In this document: one piece after another, positions 1-7,772 of the stretch
Layout: each line of letters begins with the position of its first letter
Numbering within the stretch: position 1 is the first letter of the stretch
Source: Saprospiraceae bacterium
Lineage (GTDB): Bacteria; Bacteroidota; Bacteroidia; Chitinophagales; Saprospiraceae
DNA: 17,033 nucleotides
NCBI GenBank assembly: GCA_022842255.1
Contig: JALHPW010000027.1
Span: forward strand, 1-17,033
Direction of reading: 5' to 3'
Translations under genes and position numbers: made by a program
Notes under the pieces: generated by a model
The model's database searches: none
What the model saw: the letters and a program-made list of their open reading frames with translations, nothing else
Told to the model about the DNA's origin: nothing

Positions 1-564
1 GAGGAAAGCGCTCGCTTGGGGGTGACCCTTGACTCAACGAATTTTGATGCATGTTTTAAGGATGTCTATCATGAAGCCCATCCTCCGGCAGACTCTGGTG
101 AAACGCCTGTTATCATACACTACTCCAGCCCCTATTTTGCCAAAATCTACAGCTTAGGCTGGCACAACTGCGACCGATTCCTTTACGATAGCACCGCACA
201 ACTTGCGGTGGTCAAAGTAAATGTTCCGAATCCGGAAAAATATGACGAGGTCTTGGTCGGCATCTTGTTTGACCAGTTCAATACGAATGTGCAGTTAAAC
301 GATTATGGAAACGGTGAATTCGAAACGGACCGAGATATGGGAATAAAACTCCCCCAAGTGCCTGCCCGAATCGTTGCTATTGGTATCAAGGGCAAACGCT
401 GGTTTAAATTTGAGCAACCTTTTACGGTGGGGCCTACAAATACATTTACTGCGACAATGGAGGCAATTACGAAAAAAGAACTGGAGGCTTTTATTCAAAC
501 AAATACGTTTAAAGAACCACAAATCGAAGCGGCTAAACAGCCTTGTCAGATTCCAGTAGAATAA
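1..564 (+). CDS. Hypothetical protein, 3' part (5' end outside window)
   Basis: The frame is open from base 1, and a TTG at 16 is only an internal candidate, so the gene very probably begins upstream. About 187 codons are visible, ending at TAA 562-564. I do not recognise a named domain. The protein has a short LGWHNCDRF segment (around residue 47 counted from the TTG at 16), resembling an LGWxNxDRF motif I recall from other secreted Bacteroidota hypotheticals; that link is from memory and weak. The rest reads as alternating beta-type segments (e.g. VIIHYSSPYF, RIVAIGIKG), with no membrane segment in the visible part. The end of the protein lacks a recognisable type IX secretion C-terminal signal. 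The next gene begins 17 nt after the stop codon, so co-transcription is possible. Function unknown. Confidence 0.6.
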   Translation, partial: EESARLGVTLDSTNFDACFKDVYHEAHPPADSGETPVIIHYSSPYFAKIYSLGWHNCDRFLYDSTAQLAVVKVNVPNPEKYDEVLVGILFDQFNTNVQLNDYGNGEFETDRDMGIKLPQVPARIVAIGIKGKRWFKFEQPFTVGPTNTFTATMEAITKKELEAFIQTNTFKEPQIEAAKQPCQIPVE

Positions 565-581
565 CAAAAACCATTCCTTTC

Positions 582-1523
582 ATGACAAAAATCGCAATCC
601 TACTGCTCCCAATACTCCTGTCGTTCTCCAGTGGCGTCCAGAAACAGGAGGTTCCCGACAAAGCCAACACCCGCCCCAAAATAAGCTTCACCTTCGATGA
701 TGGCATCACTTCCGACATGCCGGGCTACGATTTCAAGACCTGGAACGCCCTGATTTTACAACACCTAGAAAAGGAGCAAGTCAAGGCCGTGTTTTTCGTG
801 ACCGGGAGCAACAAAACAGATGAAAAAGGTCGGTTTTTACTCCAAAGCTGGAATGATGCTGGCCACAGGATTGGCAATCACACCTATTCGCACCCAAACT
901 ACAACAACAGCAAAACCACTTTCCCGGACTTTGCCCAGGAGTTTTTGAGAACCGACAGCATCATCCGTCCGTATAGCCAGCACATCAAGCTGTTCCGTTT
1001 CCCTTACCTCAAAGAAGGCGATACTCCGGAAAAAATTGCTCAATTCCGGGCACTGCTTCAAGCCCATCAGTATGCCAATGGCTACGTCACCATCGATGCC
1101 TCCGACTGGGCCATCGACAGCCGCCTGCGCAAAAAATTAAAGGAAAACCCAAACGCAGATTTGGAACCCTTTCGTCAGTTTTACTTGAACCACTTGTACG
1201 AACGGGCCCTGTTTTATGAAGACCTGGCCCAGCAACTTTCGGGCAGACAAATTTCACATACCCTGTTGTTGCACCACAATCTGGCTGCGGCCTTGTTTTT
1301 GGATGATTTGATTGCCATGTTTCGGGAAAAAGGTTGGGAAATTATTCCTGCGGACCTTGCTTTTCAAGACGAGATTTTCAAATCCCAGCCCAGCAACGTG
1401 CCCGCAGGAGAGAGTTTGATTTGGGCCTTGGCTAAACAAGATGGGAAGTTTGAATCCAAACTGCGCTACCCGGCAGAGGATTCAAAGTATGAAATTGCAA
1501 AAATGGATTCCTTGGGTTTGTAA
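582..1523 (+). CDS. Secreted polysaccharide deacetylase (NodB-homology, CE4-like)
   Basis: Predicted to remove acetyl (or similar) groups from a polysaccharide outside the cytoplasm. I chose the ATG at 582 rather than a TTG at 543 because it starts directly with a signal peptide (MTKIAILLLPILLSFSSG), giving 313 residues; the TTG version would overlap the previous gene. The NodB fold is supported by motif 1 TFDDG (D39, D40), motif 2 HTYSH (metal-binding H100 and H104), motif 3 RFPYL (R139, P141) and a late LLLHHN motif (about 228-233). The catalytic base (first Asp), the metal ligands and the motif-3 Arg are all present, so activity is plausible. The exact substrate (chitin, peptidoglycan, other glycans) cannot be read from sequence. 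It lies 17 nt after the preceding gene, and dprA follows with its own likely promoter. Confidence 0.87.
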   Translation: MTKIAILLLPILLSFSSGVQKQEVPDKANTRPKISFTFDDGITSDMPGYDFKTWNALILQHLEKEQVKAVFFVTGSNKTDEKGRFLLQSWNDAGHRIGNHTYSHPNYNNSKTTFPDFAQEFLRTDSIIRPYSQHIKLFRFPYLKEGDTPEKIAQFRALLQAHQYANGYVTIDASDWAIDSRLRKKLKENPNADLEPFRQFYLNHLYERALFYEDLAQQLSGRQISHTLLLHHNLAAALFLDDLIAMFREKGWEIIPADLAFQDEIFKSQPSNVPAGESLIWALAKQDGKFESKLRYPAEDSKYEIAKMDSLGL

Positions 1524-1548
1524 ATCTGGACAAACGGCTTTAACTTTG
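1517..1548 (+). promoter_or_regulatory. Bacteroidota-type promoter for dprA
   Basis: TTTG at 1517-1520 (a -33 type box) is followed after 20 nt by TAACTTTG at 1541-1548, a full match to the Bacteroidota -7 consensus TAnnTTTG. The dprA ATG lies 73 nt further on. The -33 box overlaps the last codons of the deacetylase gene. Of the promoters seen in this window, this is the only one with both boxes at normal spacing. Confidence 0.55.
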
Positions 1549-1621
1549 AATGCAGTAGCCCATTTTCTGGCCTACTGGCAGGCAGGCATTCACCCAATTC
1601 CCCCAGAATTAGCATTACCAA

Positions 1622-2725
1622 ATGGACAGTCTCCAACACCAAATCGCGCTCATGCTCGTGCCCCAAGTGGGCGCGGTGACCGCCAAGACCCTCGTGAGTT
1701 ATTGTGGCAGCGCAGAAGCTGTGTTCCGCGCCAGCAAACGGGAATTGCAAAAAATCCCCGGCATCGGCCCCATCACCATCCAGGCACTCACCCAAGCCAA
1801 AGAACCCCTGCAATTGGCTGACCGCGAAATGCTGTTTATGGAACAACACGGGGTGGAAGCCATTTTTTACACCGATCCGCGTTATCCCGCACGCCTGAAG
1901 CAATGCCCGGACAGTCCCGCGTTGTTCTTTTTCAAAGGAAGTTCGCTTTCAATTTTGGAGACCCAAAATATCGTGGCCATCATTGGCACCCGCCAACCGA
2001 GTGAGCATGGGAAAGCCATTTGTGAAGAAATCATCGATGGTTTTCACGTATACAATGTATTGATTGTAAGCGGATTGGCCTTTGGTGTGGACGTGACGGC
2101 CCATCGAAAGGCCTGTGCGGTGGGGATGGCCAATGTTGGGGTTCTGGGACATGGATTGGGGAGCATATACCCGAGTCAGCACCGCAGTGTGGCACATCGA
2201 ATGATGGAACATGGCGGACTTATCAGCGAGTACGCCCACCATGAAAAGCCCGACCGCGAACATTTCCCGATGCGCAACCGCATCATTTCAGGGCTTTCCG
2301 ATGTGGTTTTGGTCATCGAAACAGCCCAAAGTGGTGGTTCGATGATTACCGTGCAGTATGCTGAACGCCATGGACGGGAAATCTTTGCTGTGCCGGGTCG
2401 GCCAAATGACCTAAAAAGCGTCGGGTGTAATTATTTGATCAAAAACGAACGCGCCAAACTCGCCGAATCGGCTGCCGACATTGCCCAACGCATGCAGTGG
2501 GCAGAACCCGGACATGCCAAGCCAACCCAAACCCAGCTTTTTCTCGAACTTGGCCCCGCCGAAACCAATATTGTCGGCATCATCCGCGACAAGCCGGAAA
2601 TCCCAATCGATCAACTGACCTTTGCAGCCCAATTGCCCCCTGGCGAACTCGCCGCGCACATCCTGGAGCTGGAATTTAAAGGAATTATTCGAACCTTGCC
2701 AGGCAAACGGTACCTGGTTTGTTGA
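1622..2725 (+). CDS. dprA: DNA-processing protein DprA
   Basis: DprA binds incoming single-stranded DNA in the cytoplasm and loads RecA onto it during natural transformation. It is widely conserved even where competence is unproven. The protein has 367 residues, normal for the family. An N-terminal helix-hairpin-helix (LQKIPGIGPITIQAL, about 42-56) precedes a Rossmann-like DprA core with IGTR (121-124), SGLAFGVD (150-157), GHGLGSIYP (176-184), FPMRNRIISGLSD (215-227), the SGGS segment (237-240) and AVPGR (256-260). A C-terminal winged-helix region (about 310-367) completes the protein. All family signature segments are intact. ATG 1622 is preceded by a good promoter, suggesting transcription independent of the deacetylase upstream. 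No comEC or other competence gene is in the window. Confidence 0.95.
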   Translation: MDSLQHQIALMLVPQVGAVTAKTLVSYCGSAEAVFRASKRELQKIPGIGPITIQALTQAKEPLQLADREMLFMEQHGVEAIFYTDPRYPARLKQCPDSPALFFFKGSSLSILETQNIVAIIGTRQPSEHGKAICEEIIDGFHVYNVLIVSGLAFGVDVTAHRKACAVGMANVGVLGHGLGSIYPSQHRSVAHRMMEHGGLISEYAHHEKPDREHFPMRNRIISGLSDVVLVIETAQSGGSMITVQYAERHGREIFAVPGRPNDLKSVGCNYLIKNERAKLAESAADIAQRMQWAEPGHAKPTQTQLFLELGPAETNIVGIIRDKPEIPIDQLTFAAQLPPGELAAHILELEFKGIIRTLPGKRYLVC

Positions 2726-2734
2726 GCTATTGGG

Positions 2735-2767
2735 ATATTTTGATATTGAATCTCGGACATATTTTGA
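2735..2767 (+). promoter_or_regulatory. Weak candidate promoter for alkaline phosphatase, with a 9-nt direct repeat
   Basis: The 51-bp gap between dprA and the phosphatase holds two copies of atattttga (2735-2743 and 2759-2767), start to start 24 nt. The TTTG in copy one and TATTTTG in copy two are 17 nt apart, which resembles a -33/-7 pair. The second box is one T short of TAnnTTTG, so this is a weak match and the spacing is short. Confidence 0.25.
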
Positions 2768-2776
2768 ATTTTAAAC

Positions 2777-3937
2777 ATGATTAAAAGACTCATTGCGTGT
2801 TGCATTTTGCTTGTTTTTTCAAGCCTGCTGACAGTTGTTGGCAAGAATACGCACAACGCAAACAATACGAAGCCTCCTAAAAACATCATCCTGCTCATTG
2901 GCGACGGGATGGGATTGGCCCAGGTCACGGCCGGGATGTATGCCAATGGCAACCAACTCAACCTGGAGCGCTTTCCGGTGGCCGGGATGATCAAAACCCA
3001 CTCAAGCAGTCACGTTATCACGGATTCGGCGGCGGGGGCTACGGCTTTTTCCTGCGGTTGCAAAACCTACAATGGGGCCATTGGGGTGACCAAGGACAAA
3101 AAAAACTGCCTCACCATCCTGGAACAAGCTGAAAAGAGCGGACTTGCCACAGGCCTGATTTCTACCTCCAGCATCACCCATGCCACCCCTGCTTCGTTCA
3201 TCGCCCATGTGAATAGTCGCACGGAAATGGAGGGCATTGCGGAGTTTTTTCTTCAAACCGAATTGGATTTTTTAGTGGGGGGCGGACTAGAGTATTTCAA
3301 CAACCGTAAGAAGGACCAACGCAACCTTTGTACCGAACTGACAAAAAAAGGAAGCTTTGTATCCGATTTTCAAGTGAAAAACCTGAAGGACTTGACCCCA
3401 AACCCCCAAAAGCCATTTATTTGGTTCTCCGCCCTCGGCGAGCCAGATTCGGTGAGTGGTGGTCGGGATTATTTGCCACTTGCTGCTAAAATGGCCCCCG
3501 ATTTTTTGAAAAAACGCTCCGAAAAAGGATTTTTCCTCATGCTCGAAGGCTCTCAGATCGACTGGGCCTGCCACGCCAAAAACGGCACCCGGGCGGTGGA
3601 CGAAATGCTCGATTTCGATGCGGCGATTGGCGAAATCCTGCGCTTTGCCGAAGCCGATGGCAACACCCTGGTGGTCATTACCGCCGACCATGAAACGGGT
3701 GGGCTTGCGCTCGAACAAGGAGAGGGTTTTGAGGTGCTTGACCTGGAGTTCAATACGGGCTATCACACGGCTACCATGGTTCCTGTGTTTGCGTTTGGCC
3801 CCGGTGCGGAGCAATTTGGCGGTGTTCTGGACAACACGGATATTTATTGGAAAATGGCAAAACTGTGGGGATGGGTGCCGGAAGTAACCGGTGCCGCGGC
3901 TGTTCAGATTGATACTAAGACCTCGAAAAGAAACTAG
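2777..3937 (+). CDS. Secreted alkaline phosphatase (PhoA superfamily)
   Basis: A phosphomonoesterase that probably releases inorganic phosphate from organic phosphate esters in the periplasm or outside the cell. It has 386 residues starting with a signal peptide (MIKRLIACCILLVFSSLL...). The metal and active-site motifs of the alkaline phosphatase family appear in order: IGDGMG near residue 42-47, VITDSAAGATAFS with the phosphorylated Ser, THATPASFIAH, EGSQIDWACHA, TADHETGG and a late GYHTATMVPV His. All expected zinc/magnesium ligands seem to be present, so the enzyme should be active. Only 13 nt separate its stop from the next gene's ATG, so the two are very likely one transcript. Phosphate-starvation control is common for such genes, but I see no recognisable Pho box. 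Confidence 0.92.
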   Translation: MIKRLIACCILLVFSSLLTVVGKNTHNANNTKPPKNIILLIGDGMGLAQVTAGMYANGNQLNLERFPVAGMIKTHSSSHVITDSAAGATAFSCGCKTYNGAIGVTKDKKNCLTILEQAEKSGLATGLISTSSITHATPASFIAHVNSRTEMEGIAEFFLQTELDFLVGGGLEYFNNRKKDQRNLCTELTKKGSFVSDFQVKNLKDLTPNPQKPFIWFSALGEPDSVSGGRDYLPLAAKMAPDFLKKRSEKGFFLMLEGSQIDWACHAKNGTRAVDEMLDFDAAIGEILRFAEADGNTLVVITADHETGGLALEQGEGFEVLDLEFNTGYHTATMVPVFAFGPGAEQFGGVLDNTDIYWKMAKLWGWVPEVTGAAAVQIDTKTSKRN

Positions 3938-3950
3938 CGTGCATCTGCCT

Positions 3951-5033
3951 ATGAAACAACTTTCGCTCACCCTGTGCTTCCCGCTTTTGGTGTTTGGGTT
4001 TTGTAATCCCTCCGCCCAGCAAAGTGCTGCCCCCAAAATAGAAGCCCAGGCATTACCAGTGCCCGACTATCCATTTAAAGGGCAATTTGACCCAAAGCCC
4101 AAAATGCACGGCCTCACTTTTGTTGCGCCGCCCGAACCGTTCCGGGAAAATCCGATGACCGCGGTTCAATCCGTTGGATCGACCTGGATTTCGGTCGTGC
4201 CCTACGCGTTTACCCGGCAAGACGTGCCCAATGTGCGTTTTAGCGAACACGGTGGACAATGGTGGGGCGAACGTCCGGAAGGCGTGCGCGAAACCATTCG
4301 GATGGCCCACGAGCACGGCATCAAGGTCATGCTCAAACCCCAAGTCTATGTGCCACGCGGCTGGACCGGGACCTTGGATTTCAAAACGGACGCCGACTGG
4401 GAGCAGTGGGAAGCTGGCTACGAGCGCTATATTTTGCGTTTTGCGGCCTTGGCGGATTCGACTGGGGCGGAATTGTTTTGTATTGGCACAGAATTCAACA
4501 ACGCCATTCAAAAGCGCCCGAAATACTGGACGGATTTGATTCAAAAAATTAAGTCGGTGTATCGCGGAAAACTCACCTATTCATCCAATTGGGACGACTG
4601 GGAACGCGTGCCGTTTTGGAAAGAGCTGGATTATATCGGGCTGGGCGGGTATTTCCCACTGGTAGATGCCGTAACGCCCGAAGTGGAGCAGTTAAAAACG
4701 GCCTGGAAACCAATCCATGAGCGCTTGAAAAAGCTGAGTCAGGAAAAAGGCAAGCCAGTGTTGTTTACCGAATTCGGGTATCTCAGTGTAGATGGCTGCG
4801 GCTGGCGCAATTGGGAACTTGAACGCGGCATCGAAGAACGCAACATCAACCAACAAGCACAGGCCAATTGCCTGGAAGCGCTTTTTGCCACTTTTCAGCC
4901 CGAAGATTGGTGGGCGGGCGGTTTCCTTTGGAAATGGTTCCCCAACATGCGTGGCCACGAAGGCTACCCCGAACGGGATTATACGCCACAGGGAAAATTG
5001 GGAGAGACGGTTTTGAAGAAGTGGTATCGTTAG
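3951..5033 (+). CDS. Secreted glycoside hydrolase, GH113-like TIM-barrel
   Basis: Likely a retaining beta-glycosidase of the GH113 type (the characterised founder is a beta-mannanase), acting on mannan-like polysaccharide outside the cytoplasm. ATG 3951 is preferred over a GTG-initiated extension from 3891 because it directly precedes a signal peptide (MKQLSLTLCFPLLVFGF) and avoids overlap with the phosphatase, giving 360 residues. The barrel shows HGLTFVAP (53-60), IRMAHEHGIKVMLKPQV (116-132), CIGTEF with probable acid/base E181, and LFTEFGY with probable nucleophile E274. A late FLWKW segment and DYTPQGK near the C-terminus are typical of related Bacteroidota proteins. Family assignment is by remembered motif pattern; the substrate is inferred. 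It is probably co-transcribed with the phosphatase and is followed by a strong hairpin. Confidence 0.82.
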   Translation: MKQLSLTLCFPLLVFGFCNPSAQQSAAPKIEAQALPVPDYPFKGQFDPKPKMHGLTFVAPPEPFRENPMTAVQSVGSTWISVVPYAFTRQDVPNVRFSEHGGQWWGERPEGVRETIRMAHEHGIKVMLKPQVYVPRGWTGTLDFKTDADWEQWEAGYERYILRFAALADSTGAELFCIGTEFNNAIQKRPKYWTDLIQKIKSVYRGKLTYSSNWDDWERVPFWKELDYIGLGGYFPLVDAVTPEVEQLKTAWKPIHERLKKLSQEKGKPVLFTEFGYLSVDGCGWRNWELERGIEERNINQQAQANCLEALFATFQPEDWWAGGFLWKWFPNMRGHEGYPERDYTPQGKLGETVLKKWYR

Positions 5034-5034
5034 T

Positions 5035-5182
5035 TTAAACCGCAAAATTTAAAACAGGAAAACCGCAGAATGTAAAACTGATAGGGGCTTGATCTAGAAA
5101 AAGGAGGGAATTTTGTCCTCTTTGGATCTTGCTGTTTGGTTTTACATTCTGCGGTTTTCCTGTTTTAAATTTTGCGGTTTAA
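5035..5182. terminator. Perfect 44-bp inverted repeat, bidirectional terminator candidate
   Basis: Arms at 5035-5078 and 5139-5182 are exact reverse complements, with a 60-nt loop between them. The left arm begins 2 nt after the stop of the glycosidase and the right arm ends 3 nt before the stop of the convergent DUF4197 gene, so the element fills the gap almost entirely. Each arm is built from two 19-nt near-copies (aaaccgcaaaatttaaaac at 5037-5055 and aaaccgcagaatgtaaaac at 5060-5078, 17/19 identical) joined by agga. The loop contains a weaker hairpin bounded by gatc. It should fold in both transcripts. Confidence 0.75.
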
Positions 5183-5185
5183 TAC

Positions 5186-5902
5186 TTATTTCCGGTTGCC
5201 ATCTTGCTTCGCAAACACTTTTTTAAGCAGTTCGGAGCTGCGTGAGCCTTTGTTGCGGCGGATATTTTTTTCCTCTTCTTCGATTTTGGCAAAAAGGCCT
5301 TTGAGGGCTTCTTTGGTGACGTAATCGTCCAGGTCGCTGTTGACTTTGGTGACGAGCGGGATTTTGTTGTAGGCGTCGGCGGCTTTTTTCCAGAGGTTGT
5401 TCGCTCCGATTTTATCGAGTGAGGCCACGATTTTCGGATTGAATTTCTCGTAGAGTTGGGTGCTCGTGGTGCGATTCAGGTACTGGGTAGCAGCATTGTC
5501 GCTGCCCAAGAGAATGTTGGTAGCATCGCTGAAGGTCATACCCGTGATGGCGGACACAAAAATGGGTTTGGCTTCTTTAGCCGCGTCTTCGGCGCCGCGG
5601 TTCATTTTTTCCAGCAATTCGTTTTCTATGTTGGTGAATCCAGGCACGTTTTTGAGTTTGTCTGTCACCTTGCGCACATCGGCAGGCAGCAGGATTTTGT
5701 AGGCACTTTTGAAGTAGCCATCGCGCTGAGACAATGCATCGGCGCCTTTGCTGATGCCGTTTTTGAGGGCTTCTTTCAGGCCTTGACCAATTTCGGAAAG
5801 ACTGGGTTCGGAAAGTGCTTTGTTGGCCACCTCCTGCAGTACATCGCAGGAGGAAAATAGGAGGCAGGAGGCAAACAGGGAAAAAATCGCAATTTTTTTC
5901 AT
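5186..5902 (-). CDS. DUF4197 family lipoprotein
   Basis: A 238-residue protein whose whole mature part matches what I know of the DUF4197 family, found in many Bacteroidota and Proteobacteria; its biochemical role is unknown. The ATG at 5902-5900 gives a lipoprotein signal (MKKIAIFSLFASCLLFSSC) with likely lipidated Cys19, so the protein should be anchored in the outer or inner membrane facing the periplasm. A 34-codon upstream extension of the frame lacks signal character and was rejected. Typical family segments include GLKEALKNGISKGAD (about 40-54), YKILLP, MNRGAEDAAKEAKPIF and FNPKI. The C-terminus is charged (EEEEKNIRRNKG). It is convergent with the glycosidase and shares the long hairpin with it. 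It is divergent from the 6066 gene across a 163-bp spacer. Confidence 0.85.
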   Translation of the reverse strand: MKKIAIFSLFASCLLFSSCDVLQEVANKALSEPSLSEIGQGLKEALKNGISKGADALSQRDGYFKSAYKILLPADVRKVTDKLKNVPGFTNIENELLEKMNRGAEDAAKEAKPIFVSAITGMTFSDATNILLGSDNAATQYLNRTTSTQLYEKFNPKIVASLDKIGANNLWKKAADAYNKIPLVTKVNSDLDDYVTKEALKGLFAKIEEEEKNIRRNKGSRSSELLKKVFAKQDGNRK

Positions 5903-6009
5903 GGTGGGAATGAATGTGTATGTGGGTGAGTACTGTGTGGGTGATTGAAATCTAGGCCTGAGACTTTGGAAAAGCGGGTAGGTCACACAAAGAACTGGTC
6001 GCAATACTT

Positions 6010-6017
6010 TAACTTTG
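6010..6017 (+). promoter_or_regulatory. Bacteroidota -7 box upstream of the 6066 gene
   Basis: TAACTTTG is an exact TAnnTTTG match 48 nt upstream of the ATG at 6066. I see no TTTG at the expected -33 spacing, so this is a half-supported promoter. No comparable box was found for the divergent DUF4197 gene in the same spacer. Confidence 0.45.
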
Positions 6018-6065
6018 AAAGAAAAATCAAAATCCTCCTACATTTATAACATCAAATTATTCTGC

Positions 6066-6755
6066 ATGAAAACGACTTCCCTATTCCTATCCTTGCTCGC
6101 AGCCTGGTTTATTTTCTGCGGGGTTTTGTGTGAACCTTTGGGCGCCCCTGAACCTCAATACGATTTTTTGGTAGACGTTCGGGTTTTCCCGGAAAAGTCA
6201 GCGTACAAAGTGGGCGATACGATCTGGCTCGAGGTCAAAATCCCCAACAATAAGCTCCTGGACACCTGGAGCGAGGACAGTATTTTATTGGAAAACGCAT
6301 TCCTCCCCCTTAATTTGGAATTATCAGAACACCTGAAAAAGGAGCCTTTTGACAGCACATTTGCGTCGTTTTTTATCCAAGACTCCTTGGGGGTTTTATT
6401 CACTGAAAGCAATTTTGAAAACTTTCACTCCATTCAAATGGGGTATGGATGCAGTCAGGATTCGTTATTTTTAAGGATGGGAGTCTGTCTTAAAAAGGCA
6501 GGGGTTTTTAATCTAGCACCCGAATATTACCAAAGCACACAATTCACTTTTGGAAGCGGTTTTGATTGTCAAACGGGTGTTGGGACAGGGGAAATAGGCC
6601 TTTTAAGCTATATATATGCAGTGAATGACGTGCATGAACACATTTATGAGAAGGTAAAAACGCCTTCCAATCCACATACCTTCATTCGGGGTGGAATCAG
6701 CATGGAAACTTTAATTTTCGCCAAGCGGGTGTATTGGTTTGAGGTGGTTCAATAA
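6066..6755 (+). CDS. Secreted hypothetical protein
   Basis: 229 residues from the ATG at 6066, chosen because it opens with a hydrophobic export signal (MKTTSLFLSLLAAWFIFC) and lies 48 nt after a -7 box; a TTG at 6015 would place start signals inside that box. A Cys follows the hydrophobic stretch (GVLC, about residue 22), but the residue before it is Leu, so it is a poor lipobox. The mature part begins with FLVDVRVFPEKSAYKVGDTIWLEV-like beta-strand sequence (about 33-56), reminiscent of an immunoglobulin-like beta-sandwich. It contains Cys residues in YGCSQ, GVCLKK and FDCQT that may pair in the periplasm. I do not recognise a family. The gene is convergent with the SGNH-like gene, with only 4 nt between stop codons. 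Confidence 0.7.
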   Translation: MKTTSLFLSLLAAWFIFCGVLCEPLGAPEPQYDFLVDVRVFPEKSAYKVGDTIWLEVKIPNNKLLDTWSEDSILLENAFLPLNLELSEHLKKEPFDSTFASFFIQDSLGVLFTESNFENFHSIQMGYGCSQDSLFLRMGVCLKKAGVFNLAPEYYQSTQFTFGSGFDCQTGVGTGEIGLLSYIYAVNDVHEHIYEKVKTPSNPHTFIRGGISMETLIFAKRVYWFEVVQ

Positions 6756-6759
6756 CCCC

Positions 6760-7632
6760 TTATTTCAACACCCCGTCCCGCTTCAGCAGATCCAAATACT
6801 TCCTACTCCCTTTTTTATTGGGGTGCATAAAATCGCCAAAATCGGTCGGGTCGCTCAGGGCATTGCGGTAATCCCGGACGGGTAGGCCTGTGGCTTTTTC
6901 CACTTCCGATTTGAGCAAATCCAGGTTTTTGACCTGAAAGCCAGGGAAATACGGGCTGATGACCAATTCCACATGAGTCCCAGAAGCTTGCACCTTCGCC
7001 ACAGTTTCTTTCAATTTTTGAATCAAATACGGTTGGATTTCCAAATCGTAGGAATGTTTGGAAACCTCGGCGGCCAAATCGGGCGAAATCTCCCGGTCGA
7101 GCAGCCAGTCTTTGTCCGAACGGTTTCGATAATACAGCGCGCGCTGGAAAATCTCGTTGTTGTATTTAAAAAGCCAGGATACTTTTCCTCCCCACCAAAC
7201 CTTTGGTATCTTATTGTGTATCAAGGTATCAAGGTTTCTCGAGCGCTCCGTGAAGGTCGTAAACCCAGCCAGGAGTTCATCGTTCTCCCGATCACACATC
7301 GTGATATCGAGCAGCATGAGGGGTTCACCATTCGGCTCGAAATTTTTGATGTCAAGAAAGTCAAGTGTGAGGCATTTGGCTGCATCCATGGGCAGTCCGT
7401 TGTAACTGAGATTACAAGTCTTTCGCCCGGTTATTTCCTCGATATGGGGCTGATAAAACGTCAGTCCGCGTGAATTGCCCAACAGTAAAATATCTGCTTC
7501 CGTCAGCCTTCGATATAGTTGAGCATAGCGAAACTGGCTCTCCAGGGCCTGCCTGTGCAGGATAAGTCCACCAATGCGGTCGCCCAAAAAGACCAGCACA
7601 ACAAAGGAACTATACCAAAGGAGTTGTTTCAT
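6760..7632 (-). CDS. Membrane-anchored SGNH-hydrolase-like protein
   Basis: 290 residues from ATG 7632-7630; a TTG three codons upstream (7641) is possible but less likely. An N-terminal hydrophobic segment (about 4-24, LLWYSSFVVLVFLGD) should anchor it in the membrane with the bulk outside the cytoplasm. LLLGNSRG (49-56) looks like the block I serine motif of the SGNH fold with S54, and DFMHPNKKG (267-275) matches block V with D267 and H270, so a Ser-Asp-His triad can be proposed. This arrangement resembles the DltD/AlgJ-like acyl transfer or esterase proteins of cell envelopes. The call is from motifs only; no acyltransferase membrane partner (MBOAT) is nearby. It lies downstream of the ABC exporter on the same strand, separated by a hairpin. 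Confidence 0.62.
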   Translation of the reverse strand: MKQLLWYSSFVVLVFLGDRIGGLILHRQALESQFRYAQLYRRLTEADILLLGNSRGLTFYQPHIEEITGRKTCNLSYNGLPMDAAKCLTLDFLDIKNFEPNGEPLMLLDITMCDRENDELLAGFTTFTERSRNLDTLIHNKIPKVWWGGKVSWLFKYNNEIFQRALYYRNRSDKDWLLDREISPDLAAEVSKHSYDLEIQPYLIQKLKETVAKVQASGTHVELVISPYFPGFQVKNLDLLKSEVEKATGLPVRDYRNALSDPTDFGDFMHPNKKGSRKYLDLLKRDGVLK

Positions 7633-7652
7633 CTTGCTCAATTTTAGTTGTT

Positions 7653-7660
7653 CAAAGTCA
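7653..7660 (-). promoter_or_regulatory. Near-consensus -7 box for the SGNH-like gene
   Basis: On the minus strand the sequence reads TGACTTTG, one base off TAnnTTTG, 20 nt upstream of ATG 7632. No clear -33 box was found. With the hairpin at 7703-7771 between this gene and the ABC exporter, a separate promoter is plausible but not secure. Confidence 0.25.
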
Positions 7661-7702
7661 AGATGCGGTTAGTTTGAAAATTTACGACGACCTAAGAGAC
7701 GG

Positions 7703-7771
7703 TTTTACCGCAGAGACGCGGAGTTTCCCAGCTTAACTAAAGCTCCGCGTCTCTGCGTCTCTGCGGTAAAA
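7703..7771. terminator. GC-rich hairpin with CGCAGAGACGC-type arms
   Basis: The left arm 7703-7723 (core accgcagagacgcggag) is fully complementary to the right arm 7743-7771, except that the right arm carries the 8-nt unit tctctgcg twice (7750-7757 and 7758-7765). The loop is about 19 nt. It ends 1 nt before the ABC exporter's stop codon at 7773, so on the minus strand it follows that gene immediately and is well placed to stop or attenuate its transcript before the SGNH-like gene. Confidence 0.6.
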
Positions 7772-7772
7772 T

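Noticed and set aside
1441..1821. 126-codon plus-strand frame between the deacetylase and dprA
   Set aside because: Overlaps the ends of both genes in another frame, and the dprA N-terminus is clearly better supported.
3287..4036. 249-codon minus-strand open frame opposite the phosphatase
   Set aside because: Spans two well-supported plus-strand genes and has no recognisable domain or start context.
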